From Konateibacter massiliensis (GTDB lineage: Bacteria; Bacillota; Clostridia; Lachnospirales; Lachnospiraceae), in the NCBI RefSeq assembly GCF_900184995.1, contig NZ_LT860099.1, forward strand, positions 956,269 to 1,020,268: a stretch of 64,000 bases of DNA, read 5' to 3'. The notes under the pieces were generated by a model. The model was not told the origin of the DNA. It was given only the letters and a program-made list of their open reading frames with translations, and did no database searches. The translations under genes were made by a program, and so were the position numbers. This document shows, one piece after another, positions 8,901 to 17,424 of this stretch. The stretch's first letter is position 1; each line of letters begins with the position of its first letter.

Positions 8901-8976
8901 CACTCTTCGAGGTGCGCATAAATGGTTTTTTATAACATAGGAAATTCGGAGAATTTTCCTAATATTATAAAAAAAT
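8901..8976 (+). repeat. dispersed intergenic palindromic repeat, copy A (short form)
   Basis: Copy A holds GGTGCGCATAA followed by the hairpin TATAACATAGGAAA / TTTTCCTAATATTATA. The same TGCGCATA plus CATAGGAAA...TTTCCTATG core is found at 14.1, 51.2, 53.0 and 60.1 kb and, inverted, at 32.8 kb. It lies between nadA and the G3E GTPase; nothing else is seen in this gap. Confidence 0.8.
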
Positions 8977-9062
8977 ACCGCTTACTGATTGATGTTCAAC
9001 CAATAAACGATATTTTCATCACTGCTCAGCCCTTGGCACCACAGCAGTAAGTATCTTACCTT

Positions 9063-10001
9063 TTAATAAAAATATACCAAATCATCTTCCGGCTTCTCGC
9101 AGGAAGCAATCTTCTTTGTATATAAAACCGGTCCTTTTCCCTTGTATTCCTTACGATATTCAATCCTTACCTGGGCAGTCAGCTTTACCCACTGCTTATG
9201 GTGCAGCTTCTCTGCATTCTGGCTTTTACATATAAAGCCGATGAAGGAAATATCATCTGCACAACAAGTCATCGCATGTCTGCCGGGCACAAAAGTCTCA
9301 TCTGACAGCTTGTTTGGCTTAAATACAACAGCCGTAAAGGACACTGTTTTTCCGTTATATTTCTTCGGATTATCCATCGCATCCAAATACCAGATGCCAT
9401 AATCCTCATCTTCAATCTCAATCACTTCCGCATCCAAATCAAACGGCAGCAACTCTGAGGTGTTTTGAGGATCAATATCCTCTCCCTCAAAATAAACCTG
9501 TGCCTTTTTGTTTACCGCCTTTACACTTCTTCTAAACGCTGCCAAATCCATATCCTTCGTGCAACGGTTAAAAATTACCATGTCGGACTCTGTGTAGTGG
9601 TTTACTAAAAGAGAACGCATATTACTCATAAATGCTTCGTATGTCTCACCGTTAATCAGCGTAATAATCTGCAAAATTTCCCAATACTTCGGAAATTTCG
9701 TTTCCAACAGTGCCTTTGTATCCCACATTCCGTTAAACTCAATAAATACACGCTCTGGATCATATTTCACACCGCAGTCCTTCAAAAATTCCTCTGTCAG
9801 TTCCTCCTGACTGTCCAGCACCACGACGGAAGTATTGCTTTTTCTCAAATACTCCTCCTCGAGCTCCTCCATTCCTTCTTCACACAGGATAACCAAAGTC
9901 TTTTCTCCGTGTGAAAAATTAGGGTCCTGTATGGTATCCTTTATAAATACGGTCTTCCCGCTTTCCAAAAATCCTGTAAATAAATATACTGGTATTTCCA
10001 T
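9063..10001 (-). CDS. G3E-family GTPase (CobW-like) with C-terminal DUF1980/TIGR03943-like domain
   Basis: The first two thirds of this 312-residue protein form a G3E P-loop GTPase: Walker A GFLESGKT at 10-17 and an FIEFNGMWD segment corresponding to the second conserved block. The family usually delivers metals to enzymes or transporters. The final 100 residues differ from the CobW C-terminal domain. The pattern YNGKTVSFTAVVF, then PGRHAMTCCADD, GFICKS, and KGPVLYTKKIA resembles the C-terminal half of TIGR03943/DUF1980 proteins, which pair with membrane permeases. The motif CxCC of canonical CobW proteins is absent from the GTPase part (ILCEEGMEE instead). It follows the His-rich G3E gene on the same strand with a 57-base gap, so a shared metal-handling role is likely. 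The metal is not identifiable. Confidence 0.82.
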   Translation of the reverse strand: MEIPVYLFTGFLESGKTVFIKDTIQDPNFSHGEKTLVILCEEGMEELEEEYLRKSNTSVVVLDSQEELTEEFLKDCGVKYDPERVFIEFNGMWDTKALLETKFPKYWEILQIITLINGETYEAFMSNMRSLLVNHYTESDMVIFNRCTKDMDLAAFRRSVKAVNKKAQVYFEGEDIDPQNTSELLPFDLDAEVIEIEDEDYGIWYLDAMDNPKKYNGKTVSFTAVVFKPNKLSDETFVPGRHAMTCCADDISFIGFICKSQNAEKLHHKQWVKLTAQVRIEYRKEYKGKGPVLYTKKIASCEKPEDDLVYFY

Positions 10002-10058
10002 TGTTTTACTCCATTCCTTACTATTCAGCCTTCGGCTTTCTATTTCTGTTCCTGCAGC

Positions 10059-11291
10059 TTATATCTGAAATAAATGTTCCAGTTCCTCTTCCTTTATCTC
10101 AGTTCCGATTACACAGATACGTCCTGTGATATCTGCTTCGCCTTTTCGAATCTCATATTCACCCGGAACCAAATCAAAATGAAGCCATGTAGAATCCGCT
10201 GACGGCAAAATTCCTTTCGCTCTGAGCACCACTCCATATTCTGCGGTCTCCGCCAATTTCTTTAATATCTCTTCAAGCTCTGCCTCTTCATATTTCTTCG
10301 GTGTCTCCCTGCCCCAGCTTGTAAAAATATCCTCAGCATGATGATGTCCTTCATGGCTGTGATCATGACCGCAGCTGCATGTTCCATCTTCATGTATGTG
10401 ATGATGCTCATGGTCGTGGTGGTGATGTCCACACTCTGCGTGGTCATGCTCATGGTGGTGATCGTGGTCGCACTCTGCGTGGTCATGATGATGCTCATGG
10501 TCGTGACCGCATTCCGCATGGTCATGATGATGCTCGTGATCGTGACCGCATTCCGCATGGTCATGGTGATGCCCGTGGTCGTGACCGCATTCCGCATGGT
10601 CATGGTGATGCTCGTGGTCGTGACCGCATTCCGCATGGTCATGGTGATGCTCATGAGCGTGCTCCTTCACTTCACTCAGCAGCTTCTCCTCCAAGTCATT
10701 CTTTTTCTCCATTGCCTCCAATATCGTCTTTCCGCTCAACTGCTCCCAAGGAGTTGTGATAACCGCAGCATGCTCATTGTGCTCTCTGATTTGCTTCACA
10801 CACGCATCCAGCTTGTCCTCGCTCAATTTATCGGTTCTGCTTAAAATTATAGTCTTTGCATATTCAATCTGATTGTTGTAAAACTCACCGAAATTCTTCA
10901 TGAACATTTTACTCTTCATCGCATCGACAACGGCTGTCAGACTGTTTAATTCAATGTCTGCGCCTTTGATGTTCTCCACCGCCTTGATAACGTCAGAGAG
11001 CTTGCCCACGCCGGACGGCTCAATGATAACGCGGTCAGGTGTATATTTGTCCAAAACCTCCTGAAGTGCTGTTCCGAAATCTCCCACTAAAGAGCAGCAA
11101 ATACAGCCGGAGTTCATCTCTGTAATTTCTATGCCGGAATCCTTTAAAAATCCGCCGTCAATTCCGATCTCGCCAAATTCGTTTTCGATTAAAACTAATT
11201 TCTCTCCTTCGAATGCCTCTCCGATTAATTTCTTTATTAAAGTTGTCTTACCCGCACCCAAAAAGCCGGATATAATATCAATTTTTGTCAT
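10059..11291 (-). CDS. His-rich G3E-family GTPase, putative metal chaperone (CobW/ZNG1 type)
   Basis: This 410-residue protein has Walker A GFLGAGKT (9-16), the family metal site CICC (Cys63, Cys65, Cys66), the EPSGVGKLSDV block, and an SRTDKL base-recognition motif in the NKxD position. Between the GTPase core and the CobW C-terminal domain (PSADSTWLHFDLVPGEYEIR) sits an insertion of about 110 residues, mostly His, Asp, Glu and Cys, built on the repeat HHHDHAECGHDHE. G3E proteins with His-rich loops bind and deliver Zn, Ni or Co. ATG 11291 is chosen for its AAGGAA site six bases upstream; 42 additional in-frame codons upstream lack family similarity. A promoter lies at 11388-11417. Confidence 0.92.
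   Translation of the reverse strand: MTKIDIISGFLGAGKTTLIKKLIGEAFEGEKLVLIENEFGEIGIDGGFLKDSGIEITEMNSGCICCSLVGDFGTALQEVLDKYTPDRVIIEPSGVGKLSDVIKAVENIKGADIELNSLTAVVDAMKSKMFMKNFGEFYNNQIEYAKTIILSRTDKLSEDKLDACVKQIREHNEHAAVITTPWEQLSGKTILEAMEKKNDLEEKLLSEVKEHAHEHHHDHAECGHDHEHHHDHAECGHDHGHHHDHAECGHDHEHHHDHAECGHDHEHHHDHAECDHDHHHEHDHAECGHHHHDHEHHHIHEDGTCSCGHDHSHEGHHHAEDIFTSWGRETPKKYEEAELEEILKKLAETAEYGVVLRAKGILPSADSTWLHFDLVPGEYEIRKGEADITGRICVIGTEIKEEELEHLFQI
10335..10662 (-). repeat. in-frame 39-bp tandem repeat encoding the His-rich metal-binding region
   Basis: Four near-identical units start at 10507, 10546, 10585 and 10624 on the plus strand, each 39 bases (13 codons), flanked by diverged units on the left. 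The DNA is much more repetitive than needed for a His-rich peptide, so unit number probably varies by slippage or recombination. Overlapping open frames in other phases and on the other strand are by-products of the repeat. Confidence 0.93.
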
Positions 11292-11387
11292 TCTTATTCC
11301 TTCTTTCTTAAAAAAACAATACTGCTTTTCTATATTTAGAGCTTTATAAGAGCCTTGTGTTAGTCTCATAAAACTTCGTATCTTATT

Positions 11388-11417
11388 ATTATACTCTTTT
11401 TCAGGTGCATTTATCAA
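11388..11417 (-). promoter_or_regulatory. promoter of the G3E GTPase operon
   Basis: TTGATA (11417-11412) and TATAAT (11393-11388) are separated by 18 bases on the minus strand, about 95 bases before the start codon. Confidence 0.6.
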
Positions 11418-11483
11418 GCCCGTTAATTATATTTTTATTCTCATTTGCAGGTCGGGCTATCACTTTCCTTAAAACAAATCAAA

Positions 11484-11509
11484 AGAAGCACGATATATAT
11501 CGTGCTTCT
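11484..11509 (-). terminator. terminator downstream of rhaA
   Basis: A perfect inverted repeat AGAAGCACGATAT/ATATCGTGCTTCT is followed on the minus strand by TTTTGATTT. It lies 45 bases after the rhaA stop. Confidence 0.75.
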
Positions 11510-11554
11510 CCTTTAACATAGAACTGTTCTTTAGAGTTGGCATTCTCTAAATTT

Positions 11555-12820
11555 TTAAGCTCTTTTTGAAAGAACTTCCTTTTCATATTTCTGTACTTCA
11601 GCTAACCATTCAAGTCCTGCACCAGCATTCTGCTGCTGGCAGTAATAATCCCATACCAGTGCAAACGGAGCTGCTTTAAACTCTTCTTTGAATGCTAAGC
11701 GCGCACTTACATCACCGCTCTTCTCAATTTCTTTCATCTGGTCAACCGGCTGTAACAGAGCTGCTAACATAGCTTTTCTTGTGTTTCTAAGACCTGTCAC
11801 CCATGCAACGATACGGTTGATGGAAGCGTCAAAGAAATCAGTTGCAACGTAAGTATCTTTTAACTTGTCCATGCGAACCAGCTCGTCCATAATTGCTCTT
11901 GTCTCATCATCAAAGCTTACTACATGATCAGAATCCCAACGTACCGGACGGGAAACGTGAAGCAATACATTGTCAGAGAATGTAAAGATAGAAGCTAATT
12001 TTGCTGAAACAACCTCTGTCGGATGATAATGTCCTGTATCCAGAGTCATAATGATATGGTCTTTGTTTGCCTTCATTACATAGCCCATGCAGAACTCATG
12101 AGAACCTGCTGTAAAGCTTTCTGCTCCGATACCGAATACTTTGGACTCAATTCCATCAATAACACCTTCCACATTCTTGGTTGCCTCAAAAATCTGGTCG
12201 TAGCTGTCTTTTAATCTCTTTCTTGGTCCGATTGTGTCAACCGGAACCTCTTTATCACCGTCTGGTGTCCAATGGTTGATTACACATGGCTTTCCTGTCT
12301 TCTTGTAGAAGTATTCACCGATCTGACGGGAACGGATACCATGCTCAATCCAGAATTTACGAACGTCTTCATCTGCAGCAGACAACGTTCCATTATCGCT
12401 CTTTGGATGTGAAAAATAAGTAGGGTTAAAGTCAAGACCAATGCCTTTTTCTACTGCCCAGTCTACCCATTTGTCAAAATGCTTTGGCTCAATCGCATTA
12501 CGGTCTACAAAAGTATCTGCCTCCTGATAATTTGCATGCAGGTTAAGCTTTAACTCTCCCGGAATATATTTCATTGCAACGTCGATATCTGCACGAAGTT
12601 CATCACCATTTCTTGCGCTTCCCGGATAATTTCCTGTTACCTGAATACCTCCTGTTAATGCAGCGTCTTCCTTCTTCTCACAGCCTGCAACGTCATCGCC
12701 CTGCCAGCAGTGCATGGAAATCGGTGTAGCGTTTGCAACCTCAATTGCCTTGTCCACATCAATACCATATTGTGCATAAAATTCTTTTGCCAGCTCATAG
12801 CCCTTTTTTACATCATACAT
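11555..12820 (-). CDS. rhaA: L-rhamnose isomerase
   Basis: RhaA interconverts L-rhamnose and L-rhamnulose, the first step of rhamnose use. The 421-residue protein matches the family in length and motifs: MHCWQGDDVAG near residue 36, GLDFNPTYFSHPKSD, INHWTPDGDKE, and the metal-site regions LDTGHYHPTEVVS and HVSRPVRWDSDHV. A GGTGG ribosome binding site precedes ATG 12820. It is preceded by an AraC-type regulator in the same direction. The kinase, aldolase and transporter of the pathway are not in this window. Confidence 0.97.
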   Translation of the reverse strand: MYDVKKGYELAKEFYAQYGIDVDKAIEVANATPISMHCWQGDDVAGCEKKEDAALTGGIQVTGNYPGSARNGDELRADIDVAMKYIPGELKLNLHANYQEADTFVDRNAIEPKHFDKWVDWAVEKGIGLDFNPTYFSHPKSDNGTLSAADEDVRKFWIEHGIRSRQIGEYFYKKTGKPCVINHWTPDGDKEVPVDTIGPRKRLKDSYDQIFEATKNVEGVIDGIESKVFGIGAESFTAGSHEFCMGYVMKANKDHIIMTLDTGHYHPTEVVSAKLASIFTFSDNVLLHVSRPVRWDSDHVVSFDDETRAIMDELVRMDKLKDTYVATDFFDASINRIVAWVTGLRNTRKAMLAALLQPVDQMKEIEKSGDVSARLAFKEEFKAAPFALVWDYYCQQQNAGAGLEWLAEVQKYEKEVLSKRA

Positions 12821-12935
12821 TCTTTTTTTCCACCTTTCTCATTTATAATTAGATTTTTAAGTCCTAGTTTTATTCCAAATCTACTTTTCTTATTCATTAT
12901 ATCCAAAGCAGTTTTTTTTAACAAGGACTTAGTTT

Positions 12936-13916
12936 TTATATTTTTACGTCCTTATTTTCCATATTGCGGTATTGCTTCGGACTGACCTTATATTTCTCCC
13001 TGAAAATCCGGTGAAAATAGCTTGTATTGTCATAGCCTACCCGATAAATAATATCTGTGATCGGAAGCTTTGTTGTGGACAAAAGATGTGCTGCCTGATT
13101 CAGCCTCTTATTTTGAAGCAGCTCCTTGAAGGTGCTCCCCGTACTGCCCTTAATCATTTTGCTCAGACTGGAAACAGAGTGGTTCAGCTCCTTGGAAAGC
13201 TCTGTAAGACTCGCTGTTTTATAGCTTTCCTCAATATATTTCAGCACCTTGATGGCAATCGTATGGTTCGCCTGATTTTCCTCCCCATGCTCGATACGCT
13301 CGGTCTGATTCACAAGCTGCATAAATAAAAGCCCCATTGTCGTCTGATCAATCTGCCTATGGTTGTGCTGCTTGTTAATCAAATCCCATACCAGATTCTC
13401 CACGAGATTTTGTATCGGAATAATATCTGCAACCTTGTAATGCAAATAGCTTGCCTGTTCCGTATTCTGGCGGAGTGTGTTGACCAAAAAATTACTGAGC
13501 GCATCGTCTTTATTAAGCATCGGCAGAACCTCGTCAAAAAATTCGGGCAATATAATAAAATTAATTCCAATATCGTCCATTCCCGCCGGGAGAATCTCAT
13601 GGTAGGAAAACTGGTTTAAGAAAAGCAGATTTCCCTTTTCCAGAACCACCTGCGTATTTCCGTTTATAATATGTCTTGTTTTACCTGTACACATGTACAT
13701 AATCTCAATATAGTTATGCTTATGTGCCGGAAAATCAATAAAACGGGTATGGGTGCGGATATCAATCAGCCTTCCCTTTTCCAGCATCTTATTGCTGTCA
13801 ATGGTAAATTCCTTCCCCGTTGTGTAAATCTCCTTATTCACCTGTCTGTCGCCGACCAAAATTCTTTGTTCTTCCTCCGTCACCGGCTTTAGGCGTTCCA
13901 TTAATTCAGCATTCAT
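12936..13916 (-). CDS. AraC-family transcriptional regulator
   Basis: The 326-residue protein has an N-terminal cupin sensor domain (FPAHKHNYIEIMYMCTGK around residue 63, with a LEKGNLLFLNQ strand) and a C-terminal pair of helix-turn-helix motifs (SLTELSKELNHSVSSLSKMI and ITDIIYRVGYDNTSYFHRIF), ending with the usual SPKQYRN. It lies 115 bases upstream of rhaA in the same orientation, so it probably controls rhamnose isomerase; its inducer is inferred from that position only. AGGAAAAAGAGC precedes the ATG. Confidence 0.92.
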   Translation of the reverse strand: MNAELMERLKPVTEEEQRILVGDRQVNKEIYTTGKEFTIDSNKMLEKGRLIDIRTHTRFIDFPAHKHNYIEIMYMCTGKTRHIINGNTQVVLEKGNLLFLNQFSYHEILPAGMDDIGINFIILPEFFDEVLPMLNKDDALSNFLVNTLRQNTEQASYLHYKVADIIPIQNLVENLVWDLINKQHNHRQIDQTTMGLLFMQLVNQTERIEHGEENQANHTIAIKVLKYIEESYKTASLTELSKELNHSVSSLSKMIKGSTGSTFKELLQNKRLNQAAHLLSTTKLPITDIIYRVGYDNTSYFHRIFREKYKVSPKQYRNMENKDVKI

Positions 13917-14017
13917 GCTCTTTTTCCTCTACTATTCCTACTGTTGCTTAGTCTATACGCTTATTATAATGAATCCGGCTAATATTCGCAACCTTCTTCT
14001 ATTTTTTCAAATTGGGA

Positions 14018-14179
14018 ACAAAGCGGACAAGTCCGCATCAACTCCCTAATCCCTCACTCATGAGGGACTTGGCTGCTTTGCTGCGCCGAATGCAGTCACA
14101 TAGTGACATCTTCCTCTTGCATTCGTGCGCATATATTTTTATATCATAGGAAATTCGAAGAACTTTCCTATGATATAGC
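14018..14179 (+). repeat. dispersed structured repeat, copy B (long form)
   Basis: This 162-base copy fills most of the 347-base gap between the AraC gene and the nuclease gene. It contains the hairpins GCGGAC-aa-GTCCGC and GTCAC-ata-GTGAC, the latter nested in GAATGCA...TGCATTC, then GTGCGCATA and a 13-bp stem (ATATCATAGGAAA, 14141-14153, with TTTCCTATGATAT, 14164-14176). Copy C at 59975 is nearly identical along its whole length. Confidence 0.9.
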
Positions 14180-14263
14180 AAAACAGCAAAATTACACTTG
14201 CTTTTTTCATTTATTATGGATAAGATAAGCTATAGGAAGCTATACTAAATTAGGAGATAAACT

Positions 14264-15391
14264 ATGTATATACGCACTTTTGACCTGCAAAGCAGTGATG
14301 ATGATTTAAAAGGCTTTGATTTCATCTTTCACAAATTGCTTTGTAAGGATGAATTAAAACTTTCGGAAATTTTAATTTTTGATATTGAGACGACCGGTTT
14401 TTCACCGAAAAACACATTTTGTTATCTAATTGGCTGCATTTATTTTCAGGATAACACCTTCAAGTTTATCCAATGGTTTGCAGATTCCAAAGAGGATGAA
14501 AAAGAAATCTTGGAAGCTTTTTTTGCTTTTTTGAAAAACTATAGAGCTGTTTTCCATTACAACGGAAACGGATTTGATATTCCTTATTTGATGCAAAAGG
14601 CTGCTTCTTACGGATTAGCGGAGGATTTCCTTTCCAAAGAGAGTATTGATTTATATAAACTCCTCTCTCCCTACAAGAAGTTTTTTAAGCTGGAAAATCT
14701 AAAGCAAAAAACGGTGGAAGCCTTTCTGGGAATTGACCGGGAGGACGAATTTGGCGGCGGCGAGTTAATCCGTGTCTATTCTGACTATTTGATTGCACCT
14801 ACCGAGGAGGCAAAAAAGCTCCTCTTATTACATAATAAAGATGATATATGCGGACTGTTCGGCTTAATCCCGATTCTTGCCTATCATGCTTTATTTAACG
14901 GGCTTTTTACAATTACCGGCTTTCATGTAAAACCCTACATGGACATGTATCAGCAGCAGCAATTTGAATTTTACATTGAATTAAAGCTGCAGGTGGAACT
15001 GCCAAAGAGAATCTCCTACGGCTGCAATGATTTTTATTTCATCGGAAATAAAGGTATGGGAAAATTAAAGATTAAGGTGCACTCCGGGGAACTGAAATTT
15101 TTCTATCACAATTATAAAGACTACTACTATCTGCCAAACGAGGATATTGCAATACACAAAAGCGTAGCGTCCTATGTCGACAAGGAATACCGGACAAAAG
15201 CAAAGTCTTCCAACTGCTACATTAAAAAATCGGGACATTTCCTCCCTCAGGAACAGGTCATTATAAGCCCAAGTTTCAAGGAGAACTACAATGATAAAAC
15301 AACTTATTTTGAGCTGACCGATGAGGTGTTAAATGATTTGACTTTGATGAAAAAATATGTGCTTCATGTTTTTAGTGTTTTATTGAAATAG
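14264..15391 (+). CDS. RNase H-like (YprB-type) exonuclease-domain protein
   Basis: The 375-residue protein belongs to the RNase_H_2/YprB group of DnaQ-fold nucleases. The acidic residues expected for a two-metal site are visible: Asp40 and Glu42 in LIFDIETTGFS, Asp105 in NGNGFDIPYL, and Asp193/Asp194 in LHNKDDICGL. The C-terminal 170 residues have no recognised motif and contain alternating basic and aromatic segments. An AGGAG lies close upstream of ATG 14264. Its substrate is not known; homologues are usually annotated only as ribonuclease H-like. It stands alone, convergent with cheR. Confidence 0.87.
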   Translation: MYIRTFDLQSSDDDLKGFDFIFHKLLCKDELKLSEILIFDIETTGFSPKNTFCYLIGCIYFQDNTFKFIQWFADSKEDEKEILEAFFAFLKNYRAVFHYNGNGFDIPYLMQKAASYGLAEDFLSKESIDLYKLLSPYKKFFKLENLKQKTVEAFLGIDREDEFGGGELIRVYSDYLIAPTEEAKKLLLLHNKDDICGLFGLIPILAYHALFNGLFTITGFHVKPYMDMYQQQQFEFYIELKLQVELPKRISYGCNDFYFIGNKGMGKLKIKVHSGELKFFYHNYKDYYYLPNEDIAIHKSVASYVDKEYRTKAKSSNCYIKKSGHFLPQEQVIISPSFKENYNDKTTYFELTDEVLNDLTLMKKYVLHVFSVLLK

Positions 15392-15410
15392 AAACGCACA
15401 TTTCATACAA

Positions 15411-15451
15411 AAAATGATAGGCGGTTACATTTTGTAACCGCCTATCATTTT
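15411..15451. terminator. bidirectional terminator between the nuclease gene and cheR
   Basis: A 19-bp stem (AAAATGATAGGCGGTTACA and its complement) with a three-base loop sits between the two convergent genes, with A and T runs on either side. Confidence 0.92.
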
Positions 15452-15465
15452 CTATTACAATCTTG

Positions 15466-16239
15466 CTATTCTTTTGAATAAAAAAAAGATTTATATCTTC
15501 CAAATCCCAATTCCTTATACTGCATAATCTGCTCTGTGCTTCCGATAAACAAAACACCATCTTTTACCAAAGCATCATAAAACTTTTTGTAAATCTCATC
15601 CTTCGCTTCCTCTGTAAAATAAATCAATACATTTCTGCACACAATTAAATTACAACCGGACGGATATGAATCCTTTAAAAGATTATGCTGCTTAAATTCA
15701 ACTCTTTGCTTGATTTCATCCGCTATTTGATAGGACGCTCCAATTTTTGTAAAGTATTTGTTTAAAAACTCCTTTGGCACGCCTGCTACACTCTTCGCAT
15801 TGTATAAGCCCACCTGCGCCTTATTCAGCACCTGGTTATCAATGTCTGTCGCGACAATTTTAATCTGATTGAGTGGCAAAAATTTGGACAATGCCATAAC
15901 AAGAGAATACGGTTCATCGCCGGTGGAGCATGCCGCACTCCAAATCTTTAAATTTTTTCCATATGTAGAAATCAATCTTGGAAAAACTTCTTTGTCAAGC
16001 AGCTCCCACTGCTCCGGATTTCTGTAAAATTCCGAAACATTGATTGTCAGATAGTTTACAAACTCTTCAAACATCTTTGCGTCTGCTTTTATCGTTCGGA
16101 TATAATCATCGTAAGTTTTGATATTATTTTTGGTAATTAAAGTGTCGATACGCCTCTTCATCTGACGTTCTTTATATGCATCTAAATCAATTTTTGTAAG
16201 CTTAAAGACGTCGTCTTTAAATTTTTCATAACCTTCCAT
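15466..16239 (-). CDS. cheR: chemotaxis protein methyltransferase CheR
   Basis: CheR methylates glutamates of chemoreceptors with S-adenosylmethionine. The 257-residue protein has the small helical N-domain (to about residue 70), the linker motif INVSEFYRNPEQWELL (66-81), the SAM-binding IWSAACSTGDEPYSLVM (99-115), and the late NLIVCRNVLIYFTEEAK motif. All typical positions are present. No other che genes are adjacent, but a chemoreceptor gene lies at 44.8-46.6 kb. It follows rpsA on the same strand, separated by a terminator. Confidence 0.94.
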   Translation of the reverse strand: MEGYEKFKDDVFKLTKIDLDAYKERQMKRRIDTLITKNNIKTYDDYIRTIKADAKMFEEFVNYLTINVSEFYRNPEQWELLDKEVFPRLISTYGKNLKIWSAACSTGDEPYSLVMALSKFLPLNQIKIVATDIDNQVLNKAQVGLYNAKSVAGVPKEFLNKYFTKIGASYQIADEIKQRVEFKQHNLLKDSYPSGCNLIVCRNVLIYFTEEAKDEIYKKFYDALVKDGVLFIGSTEQIMQYKELGFGRYKSFFYSKE

Positions 16240-16271
16240 TTAGACAACTCCTTCGTATTTCATAATAACAT

Positions 16272-16304
16272 TTAAGGAAAGCCTGCTTTGCAGGTTTTCC
16301 TTAA
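16272..16304 (-). terminator. terminator downstream of rpsA
   Basis: A stem of AAGGAAAGCCTGC and GCAGGTTTTCCTT with a three-base loop lies just after the rpsA stop. The T run is weak, so it may attenuate rather than stop transcription into cheR. Confidence 0.65.
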
Positions 16305-16326
16305 TCATTACAATCTCACTATAAAA

Positions 16327-17424
16327 TTATTCTTCTGTTCCTTCTTCTGCATTGTCAGAAGCTTCTTCTGAATCCTCATCTAAAGCCTTAATGCTTAAGC
16401 TGATTTTCTTCTCCTCTGCATTAAAGTCTACAACCTTCGCTGTAATCTCCTGATTTACCTTTAAAACATCGGCTGGCTTTTCAACGTGCTCTTTTGAAAT
16501 CTGTGATACATGAAGTAACGCATCTACACCTGCTTCCAATTCAACAAATGCACCAAAATCAGTCATTCTTGCTGCTTTACCTTTTACGATTGTTCCAACC
16601 GCATATTTTTCAGCTGCATGAAGCCAAGGATTTGTATCTGCGAATTTAAGACTAAGAGCAATTTTATCTCCGCTGATTTCTTTAATAAGAACCTTAACGG
16701 TATCTCCAACCTTAAATACTTTCTTTGGATTTTCAACTCTTCCCCATGACATTTCTGAAATGTGAAGTAATCCGTCAGCTCCACCTAAGTCGATAAATGC
16801 ACCAAAATCTGTTACATTCTTTACTGTTCCTTCTACTACGTCGCCAACTTTAATCTTTTCAAATAATTCTTTCTGTAACTCGCTCTTTTTCGCAACTAAT
16901 AACTGCTTGCGGTCACCGATAATTCTTCTCTTCTTAGGATTGAACTCGCTGATAACGAATTCGATTTCCTCTCCTGCATATTTTGCAAGATTTTTCTCAT
17001 AGCTGTCTGATACTAAGCTTGCCGGAATAAATACTCTTGCTTCATCCACAACAATGCTTAATCCGCCGTCTAATACTTTATCAACCTTTGCTTTCAATAC
17101 TTCATTGTTATTGAATGCTTCCTCTAATCTCTTACTTCCCTTTTCGGCTGCAAGTCTCTTATAAGTTAATAAAACCTGTCCTTCGCCGTCATTTACTTTT
17201 AAAACCTTTACTTCCATTGTATCTCCTACAGATACAACAGTTGTCAAATCTACGTTAGGGGTATTTGTGTATTCGTTTCTGGTGATAATTCCATCTGACT
17301 TGTAACCTATATTTAAGATGATTTCATCTTCCTTGACATCAATAACAGTGCCTTCAACTACCTCCCCTGTTCGTATTGTTTTCAATGATTGTTCAAGCAT
17401 TTCTTCAAAACTCATTTCTGACAT
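16327..17424 (-). CDS. rpsA: ribosomal protein S1-like, four S1 domains
   Basis: The 365-residue protein contains four consecutive S1 RNA-binding domains, recognised by GEVVEGTVIDV, NEVLKAKVDKVLDGG, GDVVEGTVKNVTDFGAFIDL and GTIVKGKAARMTDFGAFVEL, followed by an acidic Glu/Asp tail. This is the short Gram-positive form of S1. The ATG at 17424 is chosen because GAGGAGG lies nine bases upstream; an in-frame TTG at 17442 has no such site. The start overlaps the ispH end by 20 bases. In some clostridia the two proteins are fused, so this is the unfused but coupled version. Confidence 0.95.
   Translation of the reverse strand: MSEMSFEEMLEQSLKTIRTGEVVEGTVIDVKEDEIILNIGYKSDGIITRNEYTNTPNVDLTTVVSVGDTMEVKVLKVNDGEGQVLLTYKRLAAEKGSKRLEEAFNNNEVLKAKVDKVLDGGLSIVVDEARVFIPASLVSDSYEKNLAKYAGEEIEFVISEFNPKKRRIIGDRKQLLVAKKSELQKELFEKIKVGDVVEGTVKNVTDFGAFIDLGGADGLLHISEMSWGRVENPKKVFKVGDTVKVLIKEISGDKIALSLKFADTNPWLHAAEKYAVGTIVKGKAARMTDFGAFVELEAGVDALLHVSQISKEHVEKPADVLKVNQEITAKVVDFNAEEKKISLSIKALDEDSEEASDNAEEGTEE

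Noticed and set aside
10335-10662. Regular 39-base repeats that could suggest a CRISPR array or several overlapping genes
   Set aside because: The repeats have no unique spacers, keep the reading frame of the G3E GTPase, and encode His/Asp/Glu/Cys units; the overlapping frames arise from repeat composition.
11292-11417. 42-codon N-terminal extension of the His-rich GTPase
   Set aside because: The Walker A motif should lie near residue 9; the extension overlaps the promoter and has no ribosome binding site at its start.
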